Positions 1 through 7,098 of a DNA stretch of 64,000 nucleotides are shown one piece after another (positions within the stretch are counted from its first letter, which is position 1; every line of letters begins with the position of its first letter). Source of the stretch: Demequina subtropica (lineage in GTDB: Bacteria; Actinomycetota; Actinomycetes; Actinomycetales; Demequinaceae). The translations under genes and the position numbers were made by a program. The notes beneath the pieces are model-generated. The model did not search any database, was not told where the DNA came from, and saw only the letters and a program-made list of their open reading frames with translations. The DNA is taken from contig NZ_BBMB01000010.1 in NCBI RefSeq assembly GCF_000971235.1, positions 1 to 64,000 on the forward strand, in the 5' to 3' direction.

Positions 1-69
1 GCTTGACTTTGAGGCGGATTCTGAGCACTCGCCACCTCCCAGGGCGCCGACGTCGGGGATGAGCGGCGC

Positions 70-114
70 AGAAGGGGCCGGGCGCATCGGTAGACGATGC
101 GCCCGGCCCCTTCT
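70..114. terminator. Strong bidirectional terminator hairpin
   Basis: A 20-bp perfect stem (AGAAGGGGCCGGGCGCATCG, 70-89) closes over a 5-nt loop onto its complement (95-114). It lies just past the stop of the leftward gene ending at 125. The stem carries CGCATCG and CGATGCG, the core of the 10-mer repeated across the window. Bases 1-69 hold nothing recognisable. Confidence 0.8.
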
Positions 115-124
115 GCGTGTGCGG

Positions 125-433
125 TCAGGAGTCCTCGCGGTCCTCCGGCTCCGGCTCGGCGTCGGGCTCCGGTGCCGGCTCCGGAGCGGGCATCGCCGCC
201 GCATCGGCCCTCGCGCGCTCCTGGCGCGACTGACGGGTCGCGAGCACGACGGCCGACACCACCAGCCACGCGCCGAGCGCGGCGAGCGCGATGATGGCGA
301 TGAGCTGCAGGTCGACGTCGTACCCGGAGAGGGCGGCGATCGCGCACGCGCCGGACGCGGCGACGATCGCTCCCCAGATGACGCCGGTCACGCGCTCGGC
401 GGCGCCGCGGCGGGGACGGAGCTCGGTGGTCAT
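125..433 (-). CDS. Small two-helix membrane protein, function unknown
   Basis: A 102-residue protein. A short basic N terminus is followed by two hydrophobic segments at about residues 15-35 and 43-65, then a basic stretch and an acidic Pro/Glu-rich tail of about 20 residues. No family is recognised. Its ATG overlaps the stop of the upstream PspC-domain gene by 4 bases (430-433), so the two are almost certainly translated together. This suggests a role at the membrane alongside the PspC protein. The 70-114 hairpin ends the operon. The function is inferred from context only. Confidence 0.7.
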   Translation of the reverse strand: MTTELRPRRGAAERVTGVIWGAIVAASGACAIAALSGYDVDLQLIAIIALAALGAWLVVSAVVLATRQSRQERARADAAAMPAPEPAPEPDAEPEPEDREDS

Positions 434-1998
434 GACGCGACCTCCTCGATCACGATGGTGGCGTAGCCGTCCGTGCTCGACGCGGTGTCGAGCGTGAGCA
501 GAGGGTCGCCCGGATTGGACAGGGTCAGCGGCTCACCGGAGTACAGGTCGCACGCGACGCCCCGGTCGGGCCAGTACACGGAGGTCGGGACCGCCTGGTC
601 CGCCGTGACCGCGAGCGAGCCGCCCGCGGCGATCCGCACGGTCGTGTAGGCGGCGGTGACGTCCACGGCGGCCGCCTTCTCGAGCCCGGTCTTCGCGAGG
701 AGCCCTCGCGACATGCCGTCCGACGGCGGTGCCTCGTCGATCGCGTAGCAGCCGGCGGGGAGCGTGATGGTCGCGTAGTCGCCGTCGAACGCGCTCAAGG
801 CGTCGTACGGGGTGGGCTCGGGCTCGGCCTCGAAGGAGGACGAGGCCTCGACGTCGGGATCGCCGACACCGATGTGGATGCCGTCGCCGTCGACCTGCAC
901 GTCCGGGAAGTACGGCTCGGCCCAGCTGTCGCGGACGTCGTCGGCCTTGGCGATGAAGATCGCCGTGGGGATGAGCATGACGGCCGAGGCGAAGGCCAGG
1001 AAGCCGAGCCGGCGGCCGCTCAGCGCGACGAGCATGAGGATCACGCCCACGCCGGTGACGAACAGCGCACCCCACGCGACCAGAGGCTGGACCGCGAGGT
1101 CGCCCTGGCGGTCGGCGATGGCGATGCCCGCGATCGAGAGGATCAGCCAGGCGAGCGTGAGCAGGTAGAAGGGGGCGCCGGGGCCCGGCACGCGTGCGGG
1201 GCGCGGGGGTCGTGGCGGCCGGGTGGGCGCGGCAGGAGGCACCGCATACGGCGCGCCGTAGGGGGCCGCGTACCCGGCCGCTGCATCGGCCGCCTCCTGG
1301 GCGGAGGCAGCGGCCTCGTCGGCTGCCGCGGACACGTCCGCCGCCACCTGCTCCGCCACCGCGGTGCGGTACGCCTGCCGGTGCTCGTGGCGGGCCTGGC
1401 GCGCGGCTTCGCGCTGCGCGCGGCGGTCGGCGGCCCACTGCGGCGGGGCGGCGTACTGCGGTCCGCCGCCCGGGGTGCCGGACGGCGGGGTCGCGCCGTC
1501 GCGGTGGCGGTCGCGTCGCACCAGGTAGACGATGAGCCCGATGATCGCGGCGAGCACACCGAGCGGGACCGCCACCGCGAGGATCGCCGCGGCCGCGCGG
1601 AACACGCCGCCGCCCATGCCGTCGTTCCATGCCGCGTTGGCGGACCACTGCCACGGTCCCGTGTTGTCGATGGAGGCGAGGCCCACGAGCGCCACCAGCG
1701 AGATCACCACGAGCGCGCCCACGTTCGGCACGCCGCGCCCGAAGTCCTGGGCGATGATGCGCCCGCGTCGATCCGGGAGCAGCGCCCATGCCGCGGCGTA
1801 GGCGAGGAGCACGATGCCGTTGAGCACGATCGCGAGCCCGACGAGCCCGACGCGGGTCCACGCCCTCGACCAGCCGAGGCGCTCGGCGACGCCGCCTGCG
1901 ACGCCGCTGAAGACGCGGGCGTCCGAGCGGGTGAGCCCCCATCCGCGGATGGTGGTGAAGAACCCGGCCTCGGGAGGCGGGGTCTGCTGGTGGGTCAT
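430..1998 (-). CDS. PspC-domain membrane protein
   Basis: A 522-residue protein that starts after a good GGAGG site 9 bases upstream; the longer reading frame upstream lacks coding character. A PspC domain lies at about residues 15-75 (SGVAGGVAERLG, then a hydrophobic helix ending WALLPDRRG). It is followed by further membrane helices, an Ala/Arg/Gln-rich linker with a Pro-rich stretch, three more helices and an extracytoplasmic C-terminal domain with two Cys. PspC proteins sense or respond to membrane stress. The gene is divergent from a histidine kinase and response regulator, a common actinobacterial arrangement that suggests the PspC operon is the target of that system. Confidence 0.85.
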   Translation of the reverse strand: MTHQQTPPPEAGFFTTIRGWGLTRSDARVFSGVAGGVAERLGWSRAWTRVGLVGLAIVLNGIVLLAYAAAWALLPDRRGRIIAQDFGRGVPNVGALVVISLVALVGLASIDNTGPWQWSANAAWNDGMGGGVFRAAAAILAVAVPLGVLAAIIGLIVYLVRRDRHRDGATPPSGTPGGGPQYAAPPQWAADRRAQREAARQARHEHRQAYRTAVAEQVAADVSAAADEAAASAQEAADAAAGYAAPYGAPYAVPPAAPTRPPRPPRPARVPGPGAPFYLLTLAWLILSIAGIAIADRQGDLAVQPLVAWGALFVTGVGVILMLVALSGRRLGFLAFASAVMLIPTAIFIAKADDVRDSWAEPYFPDVQVDGDGIHIGVGDPDVEASSSFEAEPEPTPYDALSAFDGDYATITLPAGCYAIDEAPPSDGMSRGLLAKTGLEKAAAVDVTAAYTTVRIAAGGSLAVTADQAVPTSVYWPDRGVACDLYSGEPLTLSNPGDPLLTLDTASSTDGYATIVIEEVAS

Positions 1999-2149
1999 GT
2001 GTGGTCCTCCGATCTCCCTCGAGTCTCGCCCCCCGGTGCGGGGTGCCGCTATGAGGGAACGCCCTGATTCGGACCCTGATCCTGCGGCGGGCCGCCCGTC
2101 CTCCCGGCGGCCGAGGTCGCGGCGCGGGGCCCTGTGCCAAGGTGGTCCC

Positions 2150-3169
2150 ATGACGGCCACCAGCATGCGGATCGCGCGTCCGCTCGAGCGGCGCTCGCCC
2201 GCCGTGCAATGGTGGCGCGCGACCGTGGGGCTGGTGCTGCTGGTCATCGCGGGCGTGATGCTGGTGCGCCGCTACGAGTGGGCGAACCTCGCGTGGTGGC
2301 TGCTGCCCCTGCTGCTCTTCGTGGTGGCCGTGGTGCTCGTGTGGAGCCCGCTCGAGAACGCCGTCCAGCTCGACGCGCGCCGTCCCGACGTGGGCGGGCT
2401 GTTCTCGCGCGACGCATGGCTGCGTGCGGTGGGTGGCGTGGTGCTCGCGATCGGCGCGCTCGGGCTGTTCGCGGCCGGGACGTCTGGATGGAACCAGGTG
2501 ACCCGGGCGATCGTGGTGCCCGCGGTCGTCGCGGCGGGCATCGCGCTGGTGCTCGCCCCGTGGTGGCTGCGCCTGATCCGCCAGGTGGGGGTCGAGCGCG
2601 AGCGCCGCGTGCGCGAGTTCGAGCGCGCCGAGATCGCGGCGCACCTGCACGACTCGGTGCTCCAGACGCTCACCCTCATCCGCGCGAAGGCGGACGACCC
2701 GGCGGCGGTCGCGCGCCTCGCGCGGGCGCAGGAGCGCGATCTGCGTGCGTACCTCTACCAGGATCGCCGCAGCACCCAGGAGTCGGTCGCGACCGCCCTC
2801 GGGGCCGCGGTGGCCGAGGTCGAGGACGCGCACGGCGTCGAGGTCGAGGTGGTGACGGTCGGGGATGCGCCGACCACGCCCGGGCTCGCCGCTGCGGTCC
2901 AGGCGGTGCGTGAGGCAGTCCTCAACGCTGCCAGGCACGGAGCCGCGCCCTACTCGGTCTACGCCGAGGTGACCGCGACCGGGCTCGAGGTCTTCGTGCG
3001 CGACGGCGGTCCGGGCTTCGACCCGGCGGCGGTGCCGTCCGGCCGGCTCGGGATCCGCGAGTCGATCATCCATCGCGTCGAGCGGCATGGCGGGACGGCC
3101 GAGGTCCTGTCCGCGCCCGGGCGCCGCACCGAGGTGACCATCACGATGCCCCGGGAGGAGCAGCCATGA
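2150..3169 (+). CDS. NarL-type sensor histidine kinase
   Basis: A 339-residue kinase. The N terminus holds four hydrophobic segments (about residues 22-75 and 90-145) with little outside the membrane, so it probably senses membrane state. The HisKA_3 dimerisation box is EIAAHLHDSVLQTLTL with the phospho-acceptor His. The HATPase end shows an N box (AVLNAARHG) and a G box (RDGGPGFDP, then GRLGIRESI). The gene overlaps the next one by ATGA. The start was chosen at the ATG after the divergent promoter region because upstream codons are not protein-like. It is divergent from the PspC operon, its likely target (inference). Confidence 0.87.
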   Translation: MTATSMRIARPLERRSPAVQWWRATVGLVLLVIAGVMLVRRYEWANLAWWLLPLLLFVVAVVLVWSPLENAVQLDARRPDVGGLFSRDAWLRAVGGVVLAIGALGLFAAGTSGWNQVTRAIVVPAVVAAGIALVLAPWWLRLIRQVGVERERRVREFERAEIAAHLHDSVLQTLTLIRAKADDPAAVARLARAQERDLRAYLYQDRRSTQESVATALGAAVAEVEDAHGVEVEVVTVGDAPTTPGLAAAVQAVREAVLNAARHGAAPYSVYAEVTATGLEVFVRDGGPGFDPAAVPSGRLGIRESIIHRVERHGGTAEVLSAPGRRTEVTITMPREEQP

Positions 3170-3816
3170 CCGTGTCCGTGGTGATCGTGGACGACCACGA
3201 CGTCATCCGTGTGGGGGTCCGGGAGAGCCTCGACGACGACATCGAGGTGATCGGGGAGGCACGCGACGTCGAGTCCGCCGTCGCGGTGGTGCGTGAGGTG
3301 CAGCCGCAGGTGGTGATCCTCGACGTGCACCTGCCCGGCGGGACCGGAGGCGGGGCGCTCGACGTGCTCGCGGAGATCCTGCATCGTCCCGGGGCGCCCC
3401 GCGTGCTCGCGCTGTCCGTGTCCGACGCGGCCGAGGACGTGGTCGCGACGGTGCGCGCCGGCGCGCGCGGGTACGTCACCAAGTCGATCTCCGGGCCCGA
3501 CCTGTCCGATGCCGTGAGGCGGGTCGCGACCGGCGACGCGGTGTTCTCGCCGCGCCTGGCCGGGTTCGTGCTCGACGCGTTCGGCGCCGCGGGCGGCGAG
3601 GTCGCCGCGGCCGACGAGGACCTCGACAAGCTCACCGAGCGCGAGCAGGAGGTGATGCGGCTCATCGCGCGCGGCTACACCTACCGCGAGGTCGGGGAGA
3701 AGCTGTTCATCTCCGTCAAGACGGTCGAGACCCACGTGGGCAAGGTGCTGCACAAGCTGCAGCTGTCCAACCGTCACGAGCTCGCGCACTGGGCCGCGCA
3801 GCGTCGGATCGTCTAG
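3166..3816 (+). CDS. LuxR/NarL-family response regulator
   Basis: A 216-residue regulator. The receiver domain (residues 1-120) has the acidic pair DDHD, the phospho-acceptor Asp in VVILDVHLPGG and the conserved Lys in GYVTKSISG. The C-terminal LuxR helix-turn-helix runs LTEREQEVMRLIARGYTYRE to KTVETHVGKVLHKL. Its start overlaps the stop of the partner kinase by 4 bases. It is expected to bind DNA once phosphorylated, most likely in the 150-bp gap between the kinase and the PspC operon (inference). Confidence 0.9.
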   Translation: MTVSVVIVDDHDVIRVGVRESLDDDIEVIGEARDVESAVAVVREVQPQVVILDVHLPGGTGGGALDVLAEILHRPGAPRVLALSVSDAAEDVVATVRAGARGYVTKSISGPDLSDAVRRVATGDAVFSPRLAGFVLDAFGAAGGEVAAADEDLDKLTEREQEVMRLIARGYTYREVGEKLFISVKTVETHVGKVLHKLQLSNRHELAHWAAQRRIV

Positions 3817-3855
3817 CCGCGGCCCGGGCCGCTCGACGCCTCGGCTCCCGCAACA

Positions 3856-3996
3856 GGTGCGGATCGTGTGCGCCCGTGCGGTCCCCGGATGCCAACGCGT
3901 GCGGATCGTGCCGGCCGGCGCGCGGCACGGGGGAGCGGCCGCACGATTCGCACGCGTTCCTGCTCGCAGGCGCTCTCGGGTCGCACGATCCGCACC
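3856..3996. repeat. Nested inverted repeat built on GTGCGGATCGTG
   Basis: Four copies of GTGCGRATCGTG lie in 141 bp: two direct (3856-3870, 3894-3917) and two inverted (3936-3958, 3977-3996). The inner pair extends to 23-24 bp and the outer pair to about 20 bp, giving two nested stems. The element follows the response regulator stop and could act as a terminator or a mobile palindromic unit. The rest of 3817-4237 holds the promoter and leader of the next gene. Confidence 0.75.
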
Positions 3997-4038
3997 CCCT
4001 CGGGCACGGTGGTCATGGGGGATGGCGCGCCCGCCTGC

Positions 4039-4237
4039 TACCCTGGGCAGTACTTGCAGGGCCGTCGACGGCCCTCCTGCGTCGCAGATTGCTTCCACTT
4101 CTCGCCGGCGCCCGACCATGATGGCGGCGCGGCTCGTAGAAATTCTCTTCGGCGAACGAGAGCGGACACCTCCGCCTTCGCCACCTTCCCCGGTGCCGCG
4201 CGAACGCGCGCGCCGGTGGCTGCCCAGAAAGGCACCC
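4039..4237 (+). promoter_or_regulatory. Promoter and long 5' leader of the DEAD-box helicase gene
   Basis: TACCCT (4039-4044) fits an actinobacterial -10 box. If it is used, the mRNA has a leader of about 185 nt. The leader contains a perfect 16-bp palindrome, GGGCCGTCGACGGCCC (4059-4074), and a more AU-rich stretch before the start. Long structured leaders are common on cold-shock RNA helicase genes. The regulatory role is inferred. Confidence 0.45.
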
Positions 4238-5722
4238 ATGTCCTCCACCACCTTCGCCGAGCTCGGCGTGCCCACCCCGATCACCGATGTGCTCGAGCGT
4301 GACGGCAAGACCTCGGCCTTCCCCATCCAGGTCGACACGCTCCCCGACACGCTCGCAGGCCGCGACGTGCTCGGCCGCGGTCGCACCGGCTCGGGCAAGA
4401 CTCTCGCCTTCTCCATCCCGCTCGCCGCGCGCCTGGGCGCCGGTCGCGCCAAGGCTCGCCCTGGCCGTCCCCGTGCGCTCATCCTCGCCCCCACGCGTGA
4501 GCTCGCGACCCAGATCGACGCCGTGGTCGCGCCGCTGGCCGCCGCGTACGGCATGCGCACCGCCACCATCTTCGGCGGCGTCAGCCAGCGCCGTCAGGAG
4601 CAGGCGCTCTCGCGCGGCGTCGACATCGTGGTCGCGTGCCCGGGTCGCCTCGAGGACCTCATGGGTCAGGGGCACGTGTCGCTCGACGCCGTCGAGGTGA
4701 CCGTGCTCGACGAGGCCGACCACATGGCCGACCTCGGCTTCCTGCCCGGCGTCACGCGCATCATGAGCAAGACCCCGCAGCGCGGTCAGCGCCTGCTCTT
4801 CTCCGCGACGCTCGACAACGGTGTGGACAAGCTGGTCAAGCGGTTCCTCAGCGATCCCATCCTGCATTCGGTGGACGATGCGTCGAGCCCGGTCGAGGCC
4901 ATGACGCACCACGTCTTCCACGTCGACGGCGCGGACGCCAAGAAGGACGTGGTCCACGCGCTCGCCTCGGGCACGGGCCGCCGCATCCTCTTCACGCGCA
5001 CGAAGCACCAGGCCAAGCGCCTCGCGCGCCAGCTCACCGCCGCCGGGATCCCCGCGGTCGAGCTGCAGGGCAACCTGTCGCAGGCTGCGCGCGACCGCAA
5101 CCTCGCGGCCTTCTCCGGTGGGGGCGTGCGCGTGCTCGTCGCGACCGATGTCGCGGCCCGCGGCGTGCACGTCGACGGCATCGAGCTCGTGGTCCACGTC
5201 GACCCGCCGGCCGAGCACAAGGCCTACCTGCACCGCTCGGGCCGCACCGCGCGTGCGGGCTCTGCCGGTGATGTGGTCACCGTCGTGATGCCGGAGCAGC
5301 GCAAGGAGACCGAGCAGCTGCTGCGCAAGGCCAAGATCACGGTGCGTCCGCAGGCGGTCAACGCCGCGTCGAGCCCCGTCACCCGCCTGGTCGGCGAGGT
5401 CGCTCCGCACGTCGCACCGACCCAGGCCGCCGCGCCGCAGTCGCACCACACGTCGCACCCCGGCGACGGCCGCTCGGCCGGCGGCTCGCGCCCCGGCCGT
5501 GGCCGCCGCTCGGGCGGGCGTGGACGCGCGCAGGGGTCCTCCTCGACCACCGCGCAGGGCCAGGGCCGCCAGGCTCGCGGCCAGGGCGGGGCCAAGGCGG
5601 GCGGCTCCGCGAACCGCGCCCAGGGCGCGTCGAAGACGACCGGGACCGGCGCATCGTCCGGCGGTGCCGCGGCGTTCTCGGCGCGCGGCGGCTCGGGATC
5701 GGGCCGTCGCCGGTCGCGCTGA
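4238..5722 (+). CDS. DEAD-box ATP-dependent RNA helicase
   Basis: A 494-residue helicase. It shows the Q motif region (FPIQVDTLP), Walker A (GRTGSGKT), PTRELA, Walker B VLDEADHMADLGF, SAT (LLFSATL), ILFTRTKHQAKRLARQL, VATDVAARGVHVDGI and HRSGRTARAG. After residue 380 comes a low-complexity tail rich in Gly, Ser, Arg and Gln, typical of RNA-binding extensions in cold-adapted helicases. The start is the first ATG after a weak AGAAAGG site and fits the usual N terminus; the upstream frame crosses the palindromic repeat and the leader. It unwinds structured RNA in ribosome assembly or mRNA decay (family knowledge). A second helicase of this type lies at 54.8 kb. Confidence 0.93.
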   Translation: MSSTTFAELGVPTPITDVLERDGKTSAFPIQVDTLPDTLAGRDVLGRGRTGSGKTLAFSIPLAARLGAGRAKARPGRPRALILAPTRELATQIDAVVAPLAAAYGMRTATIFGGVSQRRQEQALSRGVDIVVACPGRLEDLMGQGHVSLDAVEVTVLDEADHMADLGFLPGVTRIMSKTPQRGQRLLFSATLDNGVDKLVKRFLSDPILHSVDDASSPVEAMTHHVFHVDGADAKKDVVHALASGTGRRILFTRTKHQAKRLARQLTAAGIPAVELQGNLSQAARDRNLAAFSGGGVRVLVATDVAARGVHVDGIELVVHVDPPAEHKAYLHRSGRTARAGSAGDVVTVVMPEQRKETEQLLRKAKITVRPQAVNAASSPVTRLVGEVAPHVAPTQAAAPQSHHTSHPGDGRSAGGSRPGRGRRSGGRGRAQGSSSTTAQGQGRQARGQGGAKAGGSANRAQGASKTTGTGASSGGAAAFSARGGSGSGRRRSR

Positions 5723-5787
5723 TCGGACATTTCCTACGAATCGCATTTCCCCTTGTTCCAGGGATGACGTCGCTATAGCCTGCGAGG

Positions 5788-6498
5788 GTGTCAAGCGCGG
5801 ACGCATCTGAGGGGTCGGCCGCGGGAGGACGGCGCCTCGCGCAGGCGGACCTCCCGCGCGCCTATGCGGCGCGCCCGGATGCGGATCCTCTCAAGGCCCC
5901 GCAGTTCTGGGCGGCGTCGGCGACCCCGGCCGGGGGTGTGCCCCGGGCGCGCATCGCGCCCGAGGTGCCGGCCCCCGTCGACCCCGCCGTGGTGCTCAGG
6001 CGCCTCGCGGAGCTCGCGGTGGCGGAGGCGACCACGGACGTTCGCGTGATGCCGGACGACCACACGCCCAAGGTGCTGCCGCGGCGTTCGGAGTCCAAGG
6101 GCGGCGGAGCGCTGTCCGGCGGCGTGCCTCCGGCGCCGCCTTCTCGCGAGGCGTCGACGGTCCCGAGCCGGCGCAGGCTGCGCGCGACCCGTCCCGATCA
6201 TGAGCCTGCGCCCGAGGAGCAGTCGGATGCCGCGATCCGCAGCGAGCGCGCGGACGTCCTCGCCGACCTGATGCCGAGGCTCAAGGGTCTGTCGGAGGAC
6301 CGCCGCCCCGAGATGCGCTCGCTCTACGCGCTGTGCTACTCGCTGCTCGCGTGCGAGGGCCGGGCCCCCGCCGACCGCGAGGTGTGGCGGGCGTTGCTCG
6401 GCCTGAGCAAGTACGACGTCGACCCCGGGGTCCGACGCATCGCCGATGCGGCGCTCTCCGACCTCGAGCGCCACGGCACGGTGCCGCGCGGCGCGTGA
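5788..6498 (+). CDS. Hypothetical soluble protein
   Basis: A 236-residue protein of unrecognised family, starting at GTG just after a TATAGC box (5773-5778), so the mRNA may be leaderless. Residues 1-145 are low-complexity, rich in Ala, Pro and Arg, and probably disordered. The C-terminal 80 residues look folded and helical: DLMPRLKGLSEDRRPEMRSL, then YALCYSLLACEGRAPADREVW. There is no signal peptide or membrane segment. It ends 4 bp before a convergent lipoprotein gene. No function can be assigned. Confidence 0.65.
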   Translation: MSSADASEGSAAGGRRLAQADLPRAYAARPDADPLKAPQFWAASATPAGGVPRARIAPEVPAPVDPAVVLRRLAELAVAEATTDVRVMPDDHTPKVLPRRSESKGGGALSGGVPPAPPSREASTVPSRRRLRATRPDHEPAPEEQSDAAIRSERADVLADLMPRLKGLSEDRRPEMRSLYALCYSLLACEGRAPADREVWRALLGLSKYDVDPGVRRIADAALSDLERHGTVPRGA

Positions 6499-6502
6499 GC
6501 GG

Positions 6503-7018
6503 CTACACGGCGTCGGTGTAGATCCCGAGGTCGTCGACGGGTGCGGCGTCCCCGACCCAGAGGATCACCTCGTGCGTGCCCGCGAGCGTGGGGTCGGAGT
6601 ACGAGACCGGGGGGACCTCGTCGACCATCTCCTCCATCGAGTGGACGGTGACGCCGGAGGTGACCGTCACCACCGCGTCCCCGGAGGACCAGCTCGCGGT
6701 GCACGTGAACGAGCGGCGCTCGGCGGTGGCGCCCTGACAGGCCGGCGCGACCTCGACGTCGCCTGACAACTGGTTTTCGAACGAGTCCACGAGCTCCCGG
6801 AAGGTCGCCGGCAGGCCGTCCGACTCCTCGTAGGTCCAGCACCGCAGCGGGCGCTCGGCGGACGGGTCCGCCCACCCGTCGTAGAGGTCGCCGCAGGGCA
6901 CCTCGGTCGCCCGACCGGGCAGCGGCGTCCAGGAATCGAGCGCGTCGGCATCGAGCGTCGACGGGCTGGAGCAGGCGGTCACCAGGGCGATCGCGGCGAA
7001 CGCGAGAAGTCGGCGCAT
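6503..7018 (-). CDS. Hypothetical lipoprotein
   Basis: A 171-residue protein with a lipoprotein signal: MRRLLAFAAIALVTAC, the lipobox VTAC giving lipid-modified Cys16. The mature part is short, acidic and has four further Cys that could form disulfides (PCGDLYDGW, LRCWTYEE, APACQG, FTCTASW). This suggests a small folded domain on the outer face of the membrane. No family is recognised. It is monocistronic, convergent with the gene at 5788 and divergent from pcrA. Confidence 0.75.
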   Translation of the reverse strand: MRRLLAFAAIALVTACSSPSTLDADALDSWTPLPGRATEVPCGDLYDGWADPSAERPLRCWTYEESDGLPATFRELVDSFENQLSGDVEVAPACQGATAERRSFTCTASWSSGDAVVTVTSGVTVHSMEEMVDEVPPVSYSDPTLAGTHEVILWVGDAAPVDDLGIYTDAV

Positions 7019-7082
7019 GGCGCGAGGCTAGCGTGCTCCGCCTGGCCCGTGGACGGCCGCCGCCGGTGTCCGCCCGAGCGCC

Positions 7083-7088
7083 TAGAAT
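7083..7088 (+). promoter_or_regulatory. Probable -10 box of pcrA
   Basis: TAGAAT ends 10 bases before the pcrA ATG at 7099, and no Shine-Dalgarno sequence lies between. A leaderless or nearly leaderless transcript is likely. Confidence 0.45.
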
Positions 7089-7098
7089 CTCTCGGGTC

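Noticed and set aside
1..69. End of a gene entering from the left edge
   Set aside because: No frame in these bases has convincing coding character, and the hairpin at 70-114 is explained by the leftward gene.
533..3088. 851-residue open frame on the minus strand
   Set aside because: It is a shadow of the PspC and kinase genes: Arg-, Ala- and Pro-rich low complexity without domains, a usual effect of very high GC. The real genes have ribosome sites and clear motifs.
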